Shown piece by piece: positions 7,246 through 14,527 of a DNA stretch of 23,803 nt. This DNA comes from a virus. Where the stretch lies: positions 7,591 to 31,393 of the IMG/VR virus record IMGVR_UViG_3300037847_005824. One strand, given 5' to 3'. The translations under genes were made by a program, and so were the position numbers. Numbering within the stretch: the stretch's first letter is position 1; each line of letters opens with the position of its first letter. The notes below the pieces were generated by a model. That model was given only the letters and a program-made list of their open reading frames with translations. It was not told the origin of the DNA and did no database searches.

Positions 7246-7608
7246 TTAATCTAAATAAGAAGTAATTTTAACACCGTCAGGTAAAATTGCTGTAACTTCG
7301 TCATCGTTCAACAGCAAATATTTTTTACCGTTTACAATGAGTTTTTGACCAGCATATTTACCATATGTAATAAAATCACCTACCTTTGGCCAGTTGCGAG
7401 ACTTCCACTTATCACCTGTTTCTCTGTCTCTATATGCCAACTCACCCATAGCTAAAACTTCCCCATGAGCAGTTAAGTATTCTTCTGCATCTTGGGCTTT
7501 GCTTGGTATTACTATGCCACCTTGAGTTTTTTGTTTTGGTTCATTGGGTTTAATTAAAACTTTCCAGCCCAATGGCACTGGTAAAGTGTTTTCATGTTGA
7601 TGAGACAT
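7246..7608 (-). CDS. groES: GroES-like co-chaperonin (120 aa)
   Basis: The sequence matches the GroES (Cpn10) pattern: PVPLGWKVLIKPNEPKQKTQ then GGIVIP at residues 30-35, followed by GEVLAMGELAYR, then VGDFITYGKYAGQKL and a C-terminal LLLNDDEVTAIL. The hydrophobic IVI in the mobile loop is where GroES binds the GroEL apical domain. The enzyme partner would be host GroEL, capping its folding chamber, probably to fold the capsid protein, as T4 gp31 does. I start it at the ATG at 7608, since AGAGG lies 9 bases before it. The frame also has ATGs at 7626 and 7617, but these fall within or too near that ribosome site and overlap the upstream gene. The upstream stop is one base before this ATG, suggesting coupling. 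Confidence 0.88.
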   Translation of the reverse strand: MSHQHENTLPVPLGWKVLIKPNEPKQKTQGGIVIPSKAQDAEEYLTAHGEVLAMGELAYRDRETGDKWKSRNWPKVGDFITYGKYAGQKLIVNGKKYLLLNDDEVTAILPDGVKITSYLD

Positions 7609-7609
7609 G

Positions 7610-7807
7610 TTATTCATCCTCTTCATTTAATTGTTTAATAAATTCGTCAATACTATCACAAGACCTTTGTAGACCTTCTGCTATACCAACGTTCCTAGTG
7701 TAGCCATTATAGTCAGTCATACGACCTTCTACCATGTCACTTGCTAGTGCTGTTTTTTGCTCCTGAAGTTTCTTTTTGAGTAACCTCATTATTTCTGTTA
7801 GTGTCAT
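7610..7807 (-). CDS. Small helical conserved phage protein (65 aa)
   Basis: The protein is short and mostly helical: MTLTEIMRLLKKKLQEQKTA at the start, then a polar middle with TDYNGYTRNVGIAEG, then an acidic end (FIKQLNEEDE). Proteins beginning M.L.EI...LKKKL are common next to scaffold and head genes of phages, where they have no assigned function. An AAGG tract lies 12 bases before the ATG, a rather long spacing. Its stop codon is one base from the co-chaperonin ATG, so the two are likely translationally coupled. It could be a small assembly factor; this is not supported beyond position. Confidence 0.65.
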   Translation of the reverse strand: MTLTEIMRLLKKKLQEQKTALASDMVEGRMTDYNGYTRNVGIAEGLQRSCDSIDEFIKQLNEEDE

Positions 7808-7895
7808 TGTTTAACTTAACCTTTCCTGAAATTGAAACTCCTTGAACTTGTACTTCTACAACATTTTGACTATTGTTATCAGTATTTTTTTCCAT
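7737..7895 (-). CDS. Candidate small ORF overlapping its neighbours (52 aa)
   Basis: An ATG at 7895 opens a frame of 52 codons. Its start overlaps the tail of the basic mini-protein gene at 7879-7956, and its last 71 bases overlap the gene at 7610-7807 in another frame. The product is Asn/Gln/Val/Thr-rich with an alternating pattern (VVEVQVQGVSISGKVKL). It fills a stretch otherwise without a gene between 7808 and 7878. No clear ribosome site is seen except AAGAAAAAG just upstream. It may be real and coupled by overlap, or it may be chance. Confidence 0.3.
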   Translation of the reverse strand: MEKNTDNNSQNVVEVQVQGVSISGKVKLNNDTNRNNEVTQKETSGAKNSTSK

Positions 7896-7956
7896 ACTTT
7901 TTCTTAGTCATTTTCTTTTTTTTAGCAGGCATCTTTTTTTTATTACCATGTTTCAT
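7879..7956 (-). CDS. Lys-rich mini-protein, MPAKKKK type (25 aa)
   Basis: This 25-codon ORF starts at 7956 with an excellent ribosome site (AGGAG, 7 bases before ATG) and ends in TGA. About half its residues are Lys; it begins MKHGNKKKMPAKKKK and ends KKYGKKY. Very short Lys-rich proteins with MP.KKK motifs are common in structural operons of marine phages. Binding to nucleic acid is plausible from charge alone. It is easily missed by gene callers. It overlaps a second candidate ORF by 17 bases. Confidence 0.6.
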   Translation of the reverse strand: MKHGNKKKMPAKKKKMTKKKYGKKY

Positions 7957-8008
7957 TTTGCTTCTCCTTTTTTTACTTTGTTTACTAATTAACGACGAAA
8001 AATTAGTC

Positions 8009-9103
8009 CTATTCATCATCGTCGTCCTCCTTCATCAAGCTATCACTTCTACTTTTAGCAAAACTAATAGCATCTGATTCACTGTCAAAAATCTCTAAAT
8101 TTTCTCCTGTAATTGGATCCACATAACCGTTTTGTTCATAAAATTCAGATAACTTTTTTTCACTTTCTTCAATTCTACCACCCTCAAAAACAGACGGCAC
8201 ATTAACCCATTTAGTGTTTTTTGCAGGTTTACCGTCTTTGGTTCTTGTTAGTGGTATTGTCCTAGTTATTTCACTATAATAACCGATTGGAGCTAAAAAA
8301 TAAACAGGTCTGCCAGACTCAGTATACTGTCCTGTAAAGTTTGAGGCAGTAGCTTGTTCAGGACTACCAACACTTAAACCAGTAACAGTAGCAACAGGAG
8401 CACCGTAAAGTTTAACTAAAGAACTTAAACTGCCTATGTTTTCAGGAGTTCCTGTACCAATATCCTTAAAAGTTGCACCCTCTTCAAAGTCAAAGTCCTG
8501 TTTTAATTTAAATCCTGGTTGGCTATAAACAGGAGTATCAGGTGGTAAAGTTTTTAAATCAGGTTGATTAGTTTGCATAGAGTATAAAGCACCTTGTTGA
8601 TCTATTGGGTCTACATATTTTGGGTTAGGGTTAAATTTTAAAACTCCGTAAGGATAATTTTTACTACCTAAAACTAAGTTTCTATGACGACCTTGATGAC
8701 CTGTTATCATAACTTTTGGACCATCTGGAGTTTCTACAACTTCATAATTTAAAAAAGGTGTATAAGATATTGGAGTTTCTTGGTCAATTAAATTTTGTAT
8801 TGTCTCTATTTTAGACTTGTCAGGAAAAGGCAAAGGCGATGCTGCTTTACCAAAGTCTCTTGGAGCCATAACACCTACTTGACTAGGTTGTAGTTTTTTT
8901 GTTTCAGGATTTAAATAAGGTACAAATGCGTCGTAAATTTGTTGACGGTCGTAAATGTTTAAAAGTTCTGGATTCTCTTCAATAAACTTATTTAATCTTG
9001 TTTCTACTGTTTTTTGCTCTTCTTTGGGCAATTCAGCTTTATTTTTTATACTTTGTAAAAAGTTGCCTAATTTTGGTACAATAACTTTAGAAAAAGCACC
9101 CAT
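8009..9103 (-). CDS. Multi-domain phage protein with HQGRHRN and C-terminal RSD module (364 aa)
   Basis: The N-terminus (MGAFSKVIVPKLGNFLQSIK) is amphipathic and helical. Residues about 134-141 (GHQGRHRN) match a GH.GRHR motif found in several large phage and mobile-element proteins. The last 70 residues (WVNVPSVFEGG near 296, then an ending with SDAISFAKSRSDSLMKE) match a recurring phage module with the pattern W.NIPS...G...E..A......F.....A...A..RS. I know both from large multi-domain phage proteins, but no enzymatic activity is established that I can name. The end is an acidic tail (DDDDE). It follows the 1358-aa protein with a 4-base gap and a GGAGG site 14 bases before the ATG. Being between portal and scaffold genes, it may be packaged in the virion and ejected. 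Confidence 0.65.
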   Translation of the reverse strand: MGAFSKVIVPKLGNFLQSIKNKAELPKEEQKTVETRLNKFIEENPELLNIYDRQQIYDAFVPYLNPETKKLQPSQVGVMAPRDFGKAASPLPFPDKSKIETIQNLIDQETPISYTPFLNYEVVETPDGPKVMITGHQGRHRNLVLGSKNYPYGVLKFNPNPKYVDPIDQQGALYSMQTNQPDLKTLPPDTPVYSQPGFKLKQDFDFEEGATFKDIGTGTPENIGSLSSLVKLYGAPVATVTGLSVGSPEQATASNFTGQYTESGRPVYFLAPIGYYSEITRTIPLTRTKDGKPAKNTKWVNVPSVFEGGRIEESEKKLSEFYEQNGYVDPITGENLEIFDSESDAISFAKSRSDSLMKEDDDDE

Positions 9104-9107
9104 AATT

Positions 9108-12100
9108 TTACTTTATACCTCCTAGTGCTCCGATTGTTGGTTGTTGACCAAATTTTTTCTTCATCTCTGGAGTAATTTTTATATAATTTACAAAAGGTAT
9201 AATACCGTTAGGATTATTTTTTTTATCATATTTTATAAAAGCAAAATCTGTTACATCACCATCACCACTTACACTATGTGTTTCCCGATCACTGACATTA
9301 AAAAACATTTGATCCATGTCTGGTAAGTCTGCCATTTGTTCAACTGTTAAATTTTTAAAGTTTTCATTATCAAAAACCATCTTTGTTGGGGCAACGTCAT
9401 TTAAATGATTTTCAGTTTGTTCTTTAAGACTGAACGGTCTTTCATAACTTTCTCTATTAAAATACCCATCTGCTTCATTCCAAGCATGCAAATTAAAAGG
9501 TTTCATTCCTGTCAGACCATCATTGTAAAAAACATCACCATCTTCATCTTGCTCCGTATAGGTTTTTCTATATAAACCAGATATTCCAAATTGCCCTGTT
9601 TCACCATCATACTTTTTAGAAACTTTTTCTAAAAACTTAGGTATTTTTTGATTGTATAAATTTTTATAAAAAATTTGATAATCGTCACCCCATTTATCCA
9701 TTAACATACTAGCCCTAGGAATAGCAACATAATCATAACCCTCATTTATAGCTTTCATTATTGCGTTTTTTAAAAGTATTTCATGATAGTCTTTTTCATA
9801 CGGAAAAGCATTTTTTAAATCGTTAACATATTTTTTAATATAATTTGCTCCAGGATCATTAGGATCTTCAAATACTTTTTTTATAAAATCTTCTGCTTGT
9901 TTTTCTATTTCGCTAATAATTACAGGAACGTCTGATTGGAGTTCGTCTACATATAAAACTTTATCATAATCTTCATTTTTAATATTAAAAAAACTATTAG
10001 CATACTCGTCTGGGTTTGAATAATCTTTGTCGTAAAAATTACCTAACTCTCTAGCATCTACAACTCCACGATCAGACAAAAGTAAATTACCAAACGGCAT
10101 ACCTTTTTTAAAATAAGTGTCTGCTGTTCTGTAGTGATTTCTACGTTGTATTATACTGTCAGCTTTTTTAAAAAAATTTGCTACTGCAGGTTTAGCCATG
10201 AACAACTGTTGTTCGTTGTCAACAGACGATTCTAAAATGTGTTTGTTTGCTGAGTTCCATGTAAGTGGGGTTGCAACTTCGTAAAGTTTTTTACTATCTA
10301 AAACAAACTCCCTTTTATTACCACCACCAACACTTTGGTAAGTTATGTATTTTGCTGGTACATTACCAACTTTTAATTTTTTAGCTCTTTCATCGCCAAT
10401 TAAACCTAAACTTTTTAAACCGTTTACAATTTGTAATGAAGATTCGTTGTCTGAAGATTTTTTAAAAGCACTACGAACACCATCTGCCATAATCCAGTTT
10501 GGTGGCACTCTGTCCTCACCAAGATAACCTTTAAGTTCTTCAATATTAGTTATATCTACATAACCCTCTTTACCACCTTTACCTTTGTCCCATAAAATTT
10601 TAGGACTAGCATTATTTTCATCCCATTTACCTCTAGTAATAAAATTGTGAGTGTTACCCTGATTGTCTTTAATAGATCTTTGTATTGCTCCGTCTGTTAA
10701 AAGTTGGTAGTCGTTAGGAGTTAAATCTTTAGGGTTAACTCTATCACTCATGTTTTTAACGTCTTTTTGATAATTTTGTAATGCGTTAGCCCTTAATTTT
10801 AAAAGTTCTTGGTACTGGTCTATTGTTTTATTAAAAACTTCCTCATCTCCACCATTTAGTAAAATTAAATTATTCAAATCATCACTGGCTCTATTTTTAG
10901 ACAAATTAATATCTGTTAAATTTTCATACATAAAAGATTCATCGTTTATGTATCTTGGGAAAACTTTTTTAAATTTATCTGCGCCAAATTTTTCAAAATA
11001 ATTAATTTTATAAATTTCATTAAATAACTCAGCATCTCCTGTATTGTTAGCATAGTTAAATCTACGACGACTATCAAAAACATTTTTAGGATAATTATCG
11101 TCTTTTTCACGACCAAGTTTAGCAGCAAGATAATTTATAGACAAAGGATCTGTTTCAATAGTAGACTTGTTATTGTTGTAAAGTTTTGCCCAATTATCAG
11201 AAGTATCATACTCACTTAAATACTGTACTTTACTTAAAATATCACTTTTAAGACCAATACTGTCAGCTTTAACTATGTAGTTTTTTAATGCAGAGTAGGT
11301 TGAGTCGCTTAAAAGCAAAGGACTCATACGAACAGCATTACGAGTGCCTCGTATTGTTGGTAAATTAACAGCATTACCTGATTGTGTTGGGAAAAAGTTA
11401 TAAATATCACCTATTAAAAGAGTTTTAATTGAGTTTAAATCTTGAGGAGATGGGTCTCCTGCTCCATCGTAATCTCCAAACTCATTTAAATTTAGTTTAC
11501 TATCCTCTTTTAAACCTCTATATTTGTCCCAGTTTACAATATGATAACTTCTTATTTTATCATAGTCTTTTTTAGTAAAAGTACCATCTTTAGCTAAGTC
11601 TTTAAATTCGTCTGGAAAAAACCTTTTTAACTTTTCTACTTTTAAAACTAACCCTGTAATGTTTTCAGGAATAATATCGTCTGAAGATCTAGGTATAAAA
11701 GTGTCGTTATTACCTAACCATCTAAAAAATTTACCCGACGTGTTAACAACAGCACCGTCACTATTAGCATAAGATTCATTAAAACGGTTTAAAGGATAAA
11801 TTATTTCTTCTGCTTGTTTACTTTTAAAATTAGGTAAAGCCACACCGTCAAAAAACTTTTCATACTTATAACTAGTTTCAGATAAAAAATTTTCATTACG
11901 AGCTCTACGACTACGATCATTTAAAGAAGTAGGACTATCGTTAAACTCACTCTCATAATTAACAAAGTCTTTATAAAATTCGTTAAATTCAGGATCTAAA
12001 CCATATACCATTCTTAAGTCTTTATTGATTGTAGGTTGGTTTTTTAATGGCATTTGATCTGCGTAATTATTTATTGATTCAAATTTAAAAGTTGATGGTG

Positions 12101-13184
12101 TAGCTAAATTATTAAAACCGTTCTCGTTATCAAAAAACAGTCTTTGAAGTGCATTGATGTTAAGTGGATTTTGATTAATCATTTCTTGAACATCTTCTAA
12201 AGACTCCTCACTTGAACTTCCAAAAGAATCAAAATCAAGTTTTTCAGTAGGTTGATTTCCACTAGGAATTAAGTCTGTGGCTTGTATTTCAAAATTATTT
12301 TTACCTATAAAGTCTAAAACTTCCTGTTGAGTAAATTCAGGTTTAGAATTTAAAAAGTCTAGTAAACCTGTGGCTTTTATTTCACTGTCTTTTAATGGGA
12401 AACCTTGTTTATTGGATATTTTTTTTAGTTCGTTTAAAAATGCTTGACCTGAACCTTTTTTACGGACTAAAAATTTTGAAGACTCTTGCAAAGGACTAAA
12501 AAAATAATTATCAGGAGTTAAATTACTTAAAGCACCTAACTCAAAACTTTTATTATCACCAGTAGGCACAACACCAAACACTCCCATGTTTAAAAAATTT
12601 TCTACACTTTTAGGCATTTGACGAGGTAAAAGTTTACTTTTATTTTTTTCAACCACACCTGCTACAAAATTTATACCACTTTTAGTTAAAGGAAATGCTT
12701 CCGCAGCAGAAAGACCAACATCTAAAACAGGCATAAAAGAGTCTGTCATGCTGGCAGTTGGATCACCTGCCTCTAGTCTTTTTTGAAGTTCGTCTAGTTC
12801 TCCTACTGCTCTTTCACCTGTAAAATATACACCAGCAGGAGTAAAATCTAAAGCACCTATGCCACCTTGACTTAAAGGTGCTCTGTAGTCACCTACTATA
12901 AAACGTGATGCTGTTGCTGCAGTGCCAAAAGGTACTGAAAACCTTTTATTTAAAACATCTGTTACAAAGTTTCTAACTTTGTCTTGAGAGGTTTCTGTGT
13001 ATGTACTGAAGTAAGGTTGGTTTTCTTTTTTGTATTGCTCTATTTGTTCTTTTGTGATTGGTATAGGTTGGTTGTTTTTTAAGTTAGTTTCCTTAGGATC
13101 AAAAAAATCAGTAACAGGTTCAACTACCTTTTTTTTAAAATCTTGTAAAAAACTAGGGAATATACTACTTTTTTGTTCAGCCAC
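9108..13184 (-). CDS. Giant multi-domain protein with ELQSD-type module, probable virion-internal or ejected protein (1358 aa)
   Basis: This is the longest gene here. The N-terminal 200 residues include GIGALDFTPAGVYFTGERAV, a motif I have seen near the start of large marine phage proteins. The middle (200-880) is Asn/Asp/Lys/Phe-rich with no domain I recognise. From about residue 945 a recognisable module starts: KYITYQSVGGGNKREFVL (resembling a GG.NYRE motif), then VLYVDELQSDV near 1079 (resembling VLFIEEIQSDWHQ), then AIMKAINEGYDYVAIPRA (resembling the A...GYD.IA.T segment), and finally ITPEMKKKFGQQ near the C-terminus (resembling the TPEMR...GQ ending). This module occurs in large polyvalent phage proteins; its biochemical activity is unknown to me. 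The start codon is GTG and shares one base with the preceding TAG. Ejected protein is inference from size and position. Confidence 0.75.
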   Translation of the reverse strand: MAEQKSSIFPSFLQDFKKKVVEPVTDFFDPKETNLKNNQPIPITKEQIEQYKKENQPYFSTYTETSQDKVRNFVTDVLNKRFSVPFGTAATASRFIVGDYRAPLSQGGIGALDFTPAGVYFTGERAVGELDELQKRLEAGDPTASMTDSFMPVLDVGLSAAEAFPLTKSGINFVAGVVEKNKSKLLPRQMPKSVENFLNMGVFGVVPTGDNKSFELGALSNLTPDNYFFSPLQESSKFLVRKKGSGQAFLNELKKISNKQGFPLKDSEIKATGLLDFLNSKPEFTQQEVLDFIGKNNFEIQATDLIPSGNQPTEKLDFDSFGSSSEESLEDVQEMINQNPLNINALQRLFFDNENGFNNLATPSTFKFESINNYADQMPLKNQPTINKDLRMVYGLDPEFNEFYKDFVNYESEFNDSPTSLNDRSRRARNENFLSETSYKYEKFFDGVALPNFKSKQAEEIIYPLNRFNESYANSDGAVVNTSGKFFRWLGNNDTFIPRSSDDIIPENITGLVLKVEKLKRFFPDEFKDLAKDGTFTKKDYDKIRSYHIVNWDKYRGLKEDSKLNLNEFGDYDGAGDPSPQDLNSIKTLLIGDIYNFFPTQSGNAVNLPTIRGTRNAVRMSPLLLSDSTYSALKNYIVKADSIGLKSDILSKVQYLSEYDTSDNWAKLYNNNKSTIETDPLSINYLAAKLGREKDDNYPKNVFDSRRRFNYANNTGDAELFNEIYKINYFEKFGADKFKKVFPRYINDESFMYENLTDINLSKNRASDDLNNLILLNGGDEEVFNKTIDQYQELLKLRANALQNYQKDVKNMSDRVNPKDLTPNDYQLLTDGAIQRSIKDNQGNTHNFITRGKWDENNASPKILWDKGKGGKEGYVDITNIEELKGYLGEDRVPPNWIMADGVRSAFKKSSDNESSLQIVNGLKSLGLIGDERAKKLKVGNVPAKYITYQSVGGGNKREFVLDSKKLYEVATPLTWNSANKHILESSVDNEQQLFMAKPAVANFFKKADSIIQRRNHYRTADTYFKKGMPFGNLLLSDRGVVDARELGNFYDKDYSNPDEYANSFFNIKNEDYDKVLYVDELQSDVPVIISEIEKQAEDFIKKVFEDPNDPGANYIKKYVNDLKNAFPYEKDYHEILLKNAIMKAINEGYDYVAIPRASMLMDKWGDDYQIFYKNLYNQKIPKFLEKVSKKYDGETGQFGISGLYRKTYTEQDEDGDVFYNDGLTGMKPFNLHAWNEADGYFNRESYERPFSLKEQTENHLNDVAPTKMVFDNENFKNLTVEQMADLPDMDQMFFNVSDRETHSVSGDGDVTDFAFIKYDKKNNPNGIIPFVNYIKITPEMKKKFGQQPTIGALGGIK

Positions 13185-13375
13185 TAAACTTGCCCACCTG
13201 TTAGTACTGATGCTAAAATTGCTAGCACCTCGTTAAAACCTTTGTCGAGTTTTTTTGCAAGTTGTGCAAATTTTTTAGGACTAATTTCTGTAGAGGAAAT
13301 TTTTCTACGTTCTAAAAATTTTTTTGCTGCTCGTATTTCTGCTTGTGCTACTTTTTTGATTTTAGTTTTACTCAT
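13184..13375 (-). CDS. Small basic helical protein (63 aa)
   Basis: The protein is Lys/Ala-rich and helical, starting MSKTKIKKVAQAEIRAAKKF, with EISPKKFAQLAKKLDKGFNE in the middle and LTGGQV at the end. It resembles short unnamed proteins in marine phage operons. Its TAG stop shares a base with the GTG start of the giant protein gene, so the two are probably coupled and the small protein may regulate or chaperone the large one. That is inference. No clear ribosome site precedes its ATG, which lies 6 bases after the previous stop. Confidence 0.6.
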   Translation of the reverse strand: MSKTKIKKVAQAEIRAAKKFLERRKISSTEISPKKFAQLAKKLDKGFNEVLAILASVLTGGQV

Positions 13376-13381
13376 ATTTTT

Positions 13382-13639
13382 TCACCATGCTTTACAAGAC
13401 CAATATCTTGCCTTTGTTTTTGGTCCAGGATTATCACAATTATGTCTACTTCTAAAGTTACTTCTGCGACCTTTTTGATTTTTTTTAATTTTCATATTTG
13501 GGTCGCCAAAAGTTACCCTGACAACTCTTTCACCGTCTTTAACAAAAACCACTGACTTTTTTTTACCGTAACTTGTTTCTCCTTTACGAATATATCTAGG
13601 ACTGTTTAAAGTTACTTTTTTACCTTTATAAGTAGCCAT
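13382..13639 (-). CDS. Conserved basic phage protein with RHNC...YWSC motif (85 aa)
   Basis: The N-terminal half is a small beta-type domain (MATYKGKKVTLNSPRYIRKG, then SVVFVKDGERVVRVTFGDPN). The C-terminal half is strongly basic and carries the pattern NFRSRHNC, then KTKARYWSCKAW at the very end. I recognise the full pattern (GDP.M.I...N..RR.NFR.RHNC......KTKA.YWSC..W) as a conserved family in marine phages, with unknown function. Conserved His and Cys residues could bind a metal ion, though this is inference. A ribosome site (AAAGG, 9 bases before ATG) is present. The high charge and location in a run of basic proteins suggest contact with packaged DNA or with the head interior. Confidence 0.72.
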   Translation of the reverse strand: MATYKGKKVTLNSPRYIRKGETSYGKKKSVVFVKDGERVVRVTFGDPNMKIKKNQKGRRSNFRSRHNCDNPGPKTKARYWSCKAW

Positions 13640-13644
13640 TTTGT

Positions 13645-13791
13645 TTAACCTTTGTGAACTTTTTGTATTTCAAAACTTGCCTTTTTAACTGCACCTTTAT
13701 GTGGTTTGTATTCACCTTTCATAAGTTTGTAGTTGTTTTTACCTGATTTCATCCAGTGGAAACCTTTGGGTGCTTGAACAGTTTTTTTCAT
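13645..13791 (-). CDS. Small basic conserved phage protein, PKGFHWM type (48 aa)
   Basis: An ATG at 13791 with AGGAG 9 bases upstream opens 48 codons ending in TAA. It starts MKKTVQAPKGFHWMKSGKNN, and the second half contains GEYKPHKGAVKKASFEIQKV. The combination APKG.HWM....Y.LM...Y.PHKGA...A.F..QK.H is a pattern I know from very short proteins of marine phages. The function is unknown. The start overlaps the stop of the previous gene by 4 bases (ATGA), a strong sign of coupled translation. Confidence 0.68.
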   Translation of the reverse strand: MKKTVQAPKGFHWMKSGKNNYKLMKGEYKPHKGAVKKASFEIQKVHKG

Positions 13792-13940
13792 GCTCGTTTT
13801 CTCCTAACAGTTTTTGCTGCAGATTTAAAATTAGCTTTTGTTGGTGCACCTTTTGCTCCTGGTTTTTTCATACGTTCACCACTACCAGCTTTAATTCTTT
13901 TACGTTTTGCGTGTATGTTTGCGTATAGTCCTTTTTTCAT
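13788..13940 (-). CDS. Small basic conserved phage protein, MKKGLYANIHAKR type (50 aa)
   Basis: The frame starts at ATG 13940 and runs 50 codons. It begins MKKGLYANIHAKRKRIKAGS, then carries GERMKKPGAKGAPTKANFK, and ends in a Lys/Arg cluster (KTVRRKRA). This is one of the most recurrent short proteins in marine phage structural operons, always unassigned. It overlaps the upstream DUF-like gene by 4 bases and the downstream gene by 4 bases (ATGA at both ends), so the genes form a tightly coupled chain. Its strong positive charge would allow nucleic acid binding, which is inference. Confidence 0.72.
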   Translation of the reverse strand: MKKGLYANIHAKRKRIKAGSGERMKKPGAKGAPTKANFKSAAKTVRRKRA

Positions 13941-14224
13941 GCTTTTTTCTTTTTCCCTTTTTTAAGTAAATCTGCGTCTGCCTTACGAGCACCACCTTTA
14001 CCAGTGGCAAAACTTCTAACCCTACCTATTGCCCAACTTGTAGGTGTTTGTCCAGGACGAGAGCCTGACGAATAGTAAGCACCCATGCCTCTTTTGGCAA
14101 CTTTACGGAGTTTGTCTTTAGAAAAACCAGACGACTTACTATACTTGTCTATTGCTGCTTCTAGACCACCACCTTTTTTAGTCTTTTTTTTAGCTGTACT
14201 TTTTTTTGTAGCTTTTTTTGACAT
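13937..14224 (-). CDS. Basic protein with DUF5824-like domain (95 aa)
   Basis: Flanking Lys-rich tails (MSKKATKKSTAKKKTKKGGG at the start, LLKKGKKKKA at the end) surround a compact core: RKVAKRGMGAYYSSGSRPGQ, then TPTSWAIGRVRSFATGKGGA and RKADADLL. This core pattern (R.....G.GAYYSSGSRP.QT...WA..RV.SF..GKGG....D.DL) is what I remember as DUF5824, found in phages and some large viruses; the name is from memory and was not checked. Function is unknown. A strong AAAGGAG ribosome site precedes ATG. The start overlaps the previous gene by 35 bases in a different frame. The Lys-rich tails suggest binding to nucleic acid. Confidence 0.72.
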   Translation of the reverse strand: MSKKATKKSTAKKKTKKGGGLEAAIDKYSKSSGFSKDKLRKVAKRGMGAYYSSGSRPGQTPTSWAIGRVRSFATGKGGARKADADLLKKGKKKKA

Positions 14225-14408
14225 TTTTACTCCTTTTTTTAGCTATACGTTCCATGTCTGCTTTAGTTAGTTTGCCTTCACGGTACTTTTTAGCTGTACT
14301 TTTAATTTCGGACTCTTGTGCTTTTTCATTTTTTGCACCACGCACATACTTTACATTTACACCTTTTTTGGTTTTTGGTTGTTTAGCAAATTTACGCTTT
14401 TTTTGCAC
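14190..14408 (-). CDS. Small Lys-rich protein, GTG start (72 aa)
   Basis: The frame starts at a GTG at 14408 with AAGG 10 bases upstream. It reads as a highly basic protein: KRKFAKQPKTKKGVNVKYVR then GAKNEKAQESEIKSTAKKYR, then EGKLTKADMERIAKKRSKN, ending KKKYS. The pattern K.GV..KY..GAKN..A.E.EIK.TA..Y..GKLT...M.RI...RS is one I know from short phage proteins. The body is helical. It overlaps the upstream 43-aa gene by 17 bases and the downstream gene by 35 bases, each in a different frame. Function unknown. Confidence 0.6.
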   Translation of the reverse strand: MQKKRKFAKQPKTKKGVNVKYVRGAKNEKAQESEIKSTAKKYREGKLTKADMERIAKKRSKNVKKSYKKKYS

Positions 14409-14523
14409 GACGTTTTTTCCTTTTTTTAGCTAAAGTTTTTAAATCAGCACCTGTTATTTTTTTACGAGGTGGTGCTACTGCTGCAAGTTTTTTCTGTTTT
14501 GGGGAATATTTACTAAATGGCAT
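14392..14523 (-). CDS. Small Lys-rich protein, MPFSKYSPKQKKLA type (43 aa)
   Basis: An ATG at 14523 with GAGG 9 bases upstream opens 43 codons. It begins MPFSKYSPKQKKLAAVAPPR, continues KKITGADLKTLAKK and ends in a Lys/Arg run. This matches a short protein family (MPF..YS.KQKKLA..A.PR..IT..D) from marine phages, with no known function. It is the first of the chain of seven basic mini-proteins and begins 4 bases after the stop of the third leader-family paralogue. Confidence 0.65.
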   Translation of the reverse strand: MPFSKYSPKQKKLAAVAPPRKKITGADLKTLAKKRKKRRAKKA

Positions 14524-14527
14524 AATT

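Noticed and set aside
7031-8077. Phe/Leu-rich plus-strand frames at 7031-7243 and 7832-8077 as membrane proteins
   Set aside because: They are reverse images of Lys/Glu-rich coding sequence (scaffold N-terminus and Lys-rich mini-protein), which always gives Phe/Leu-rich antisense frames.
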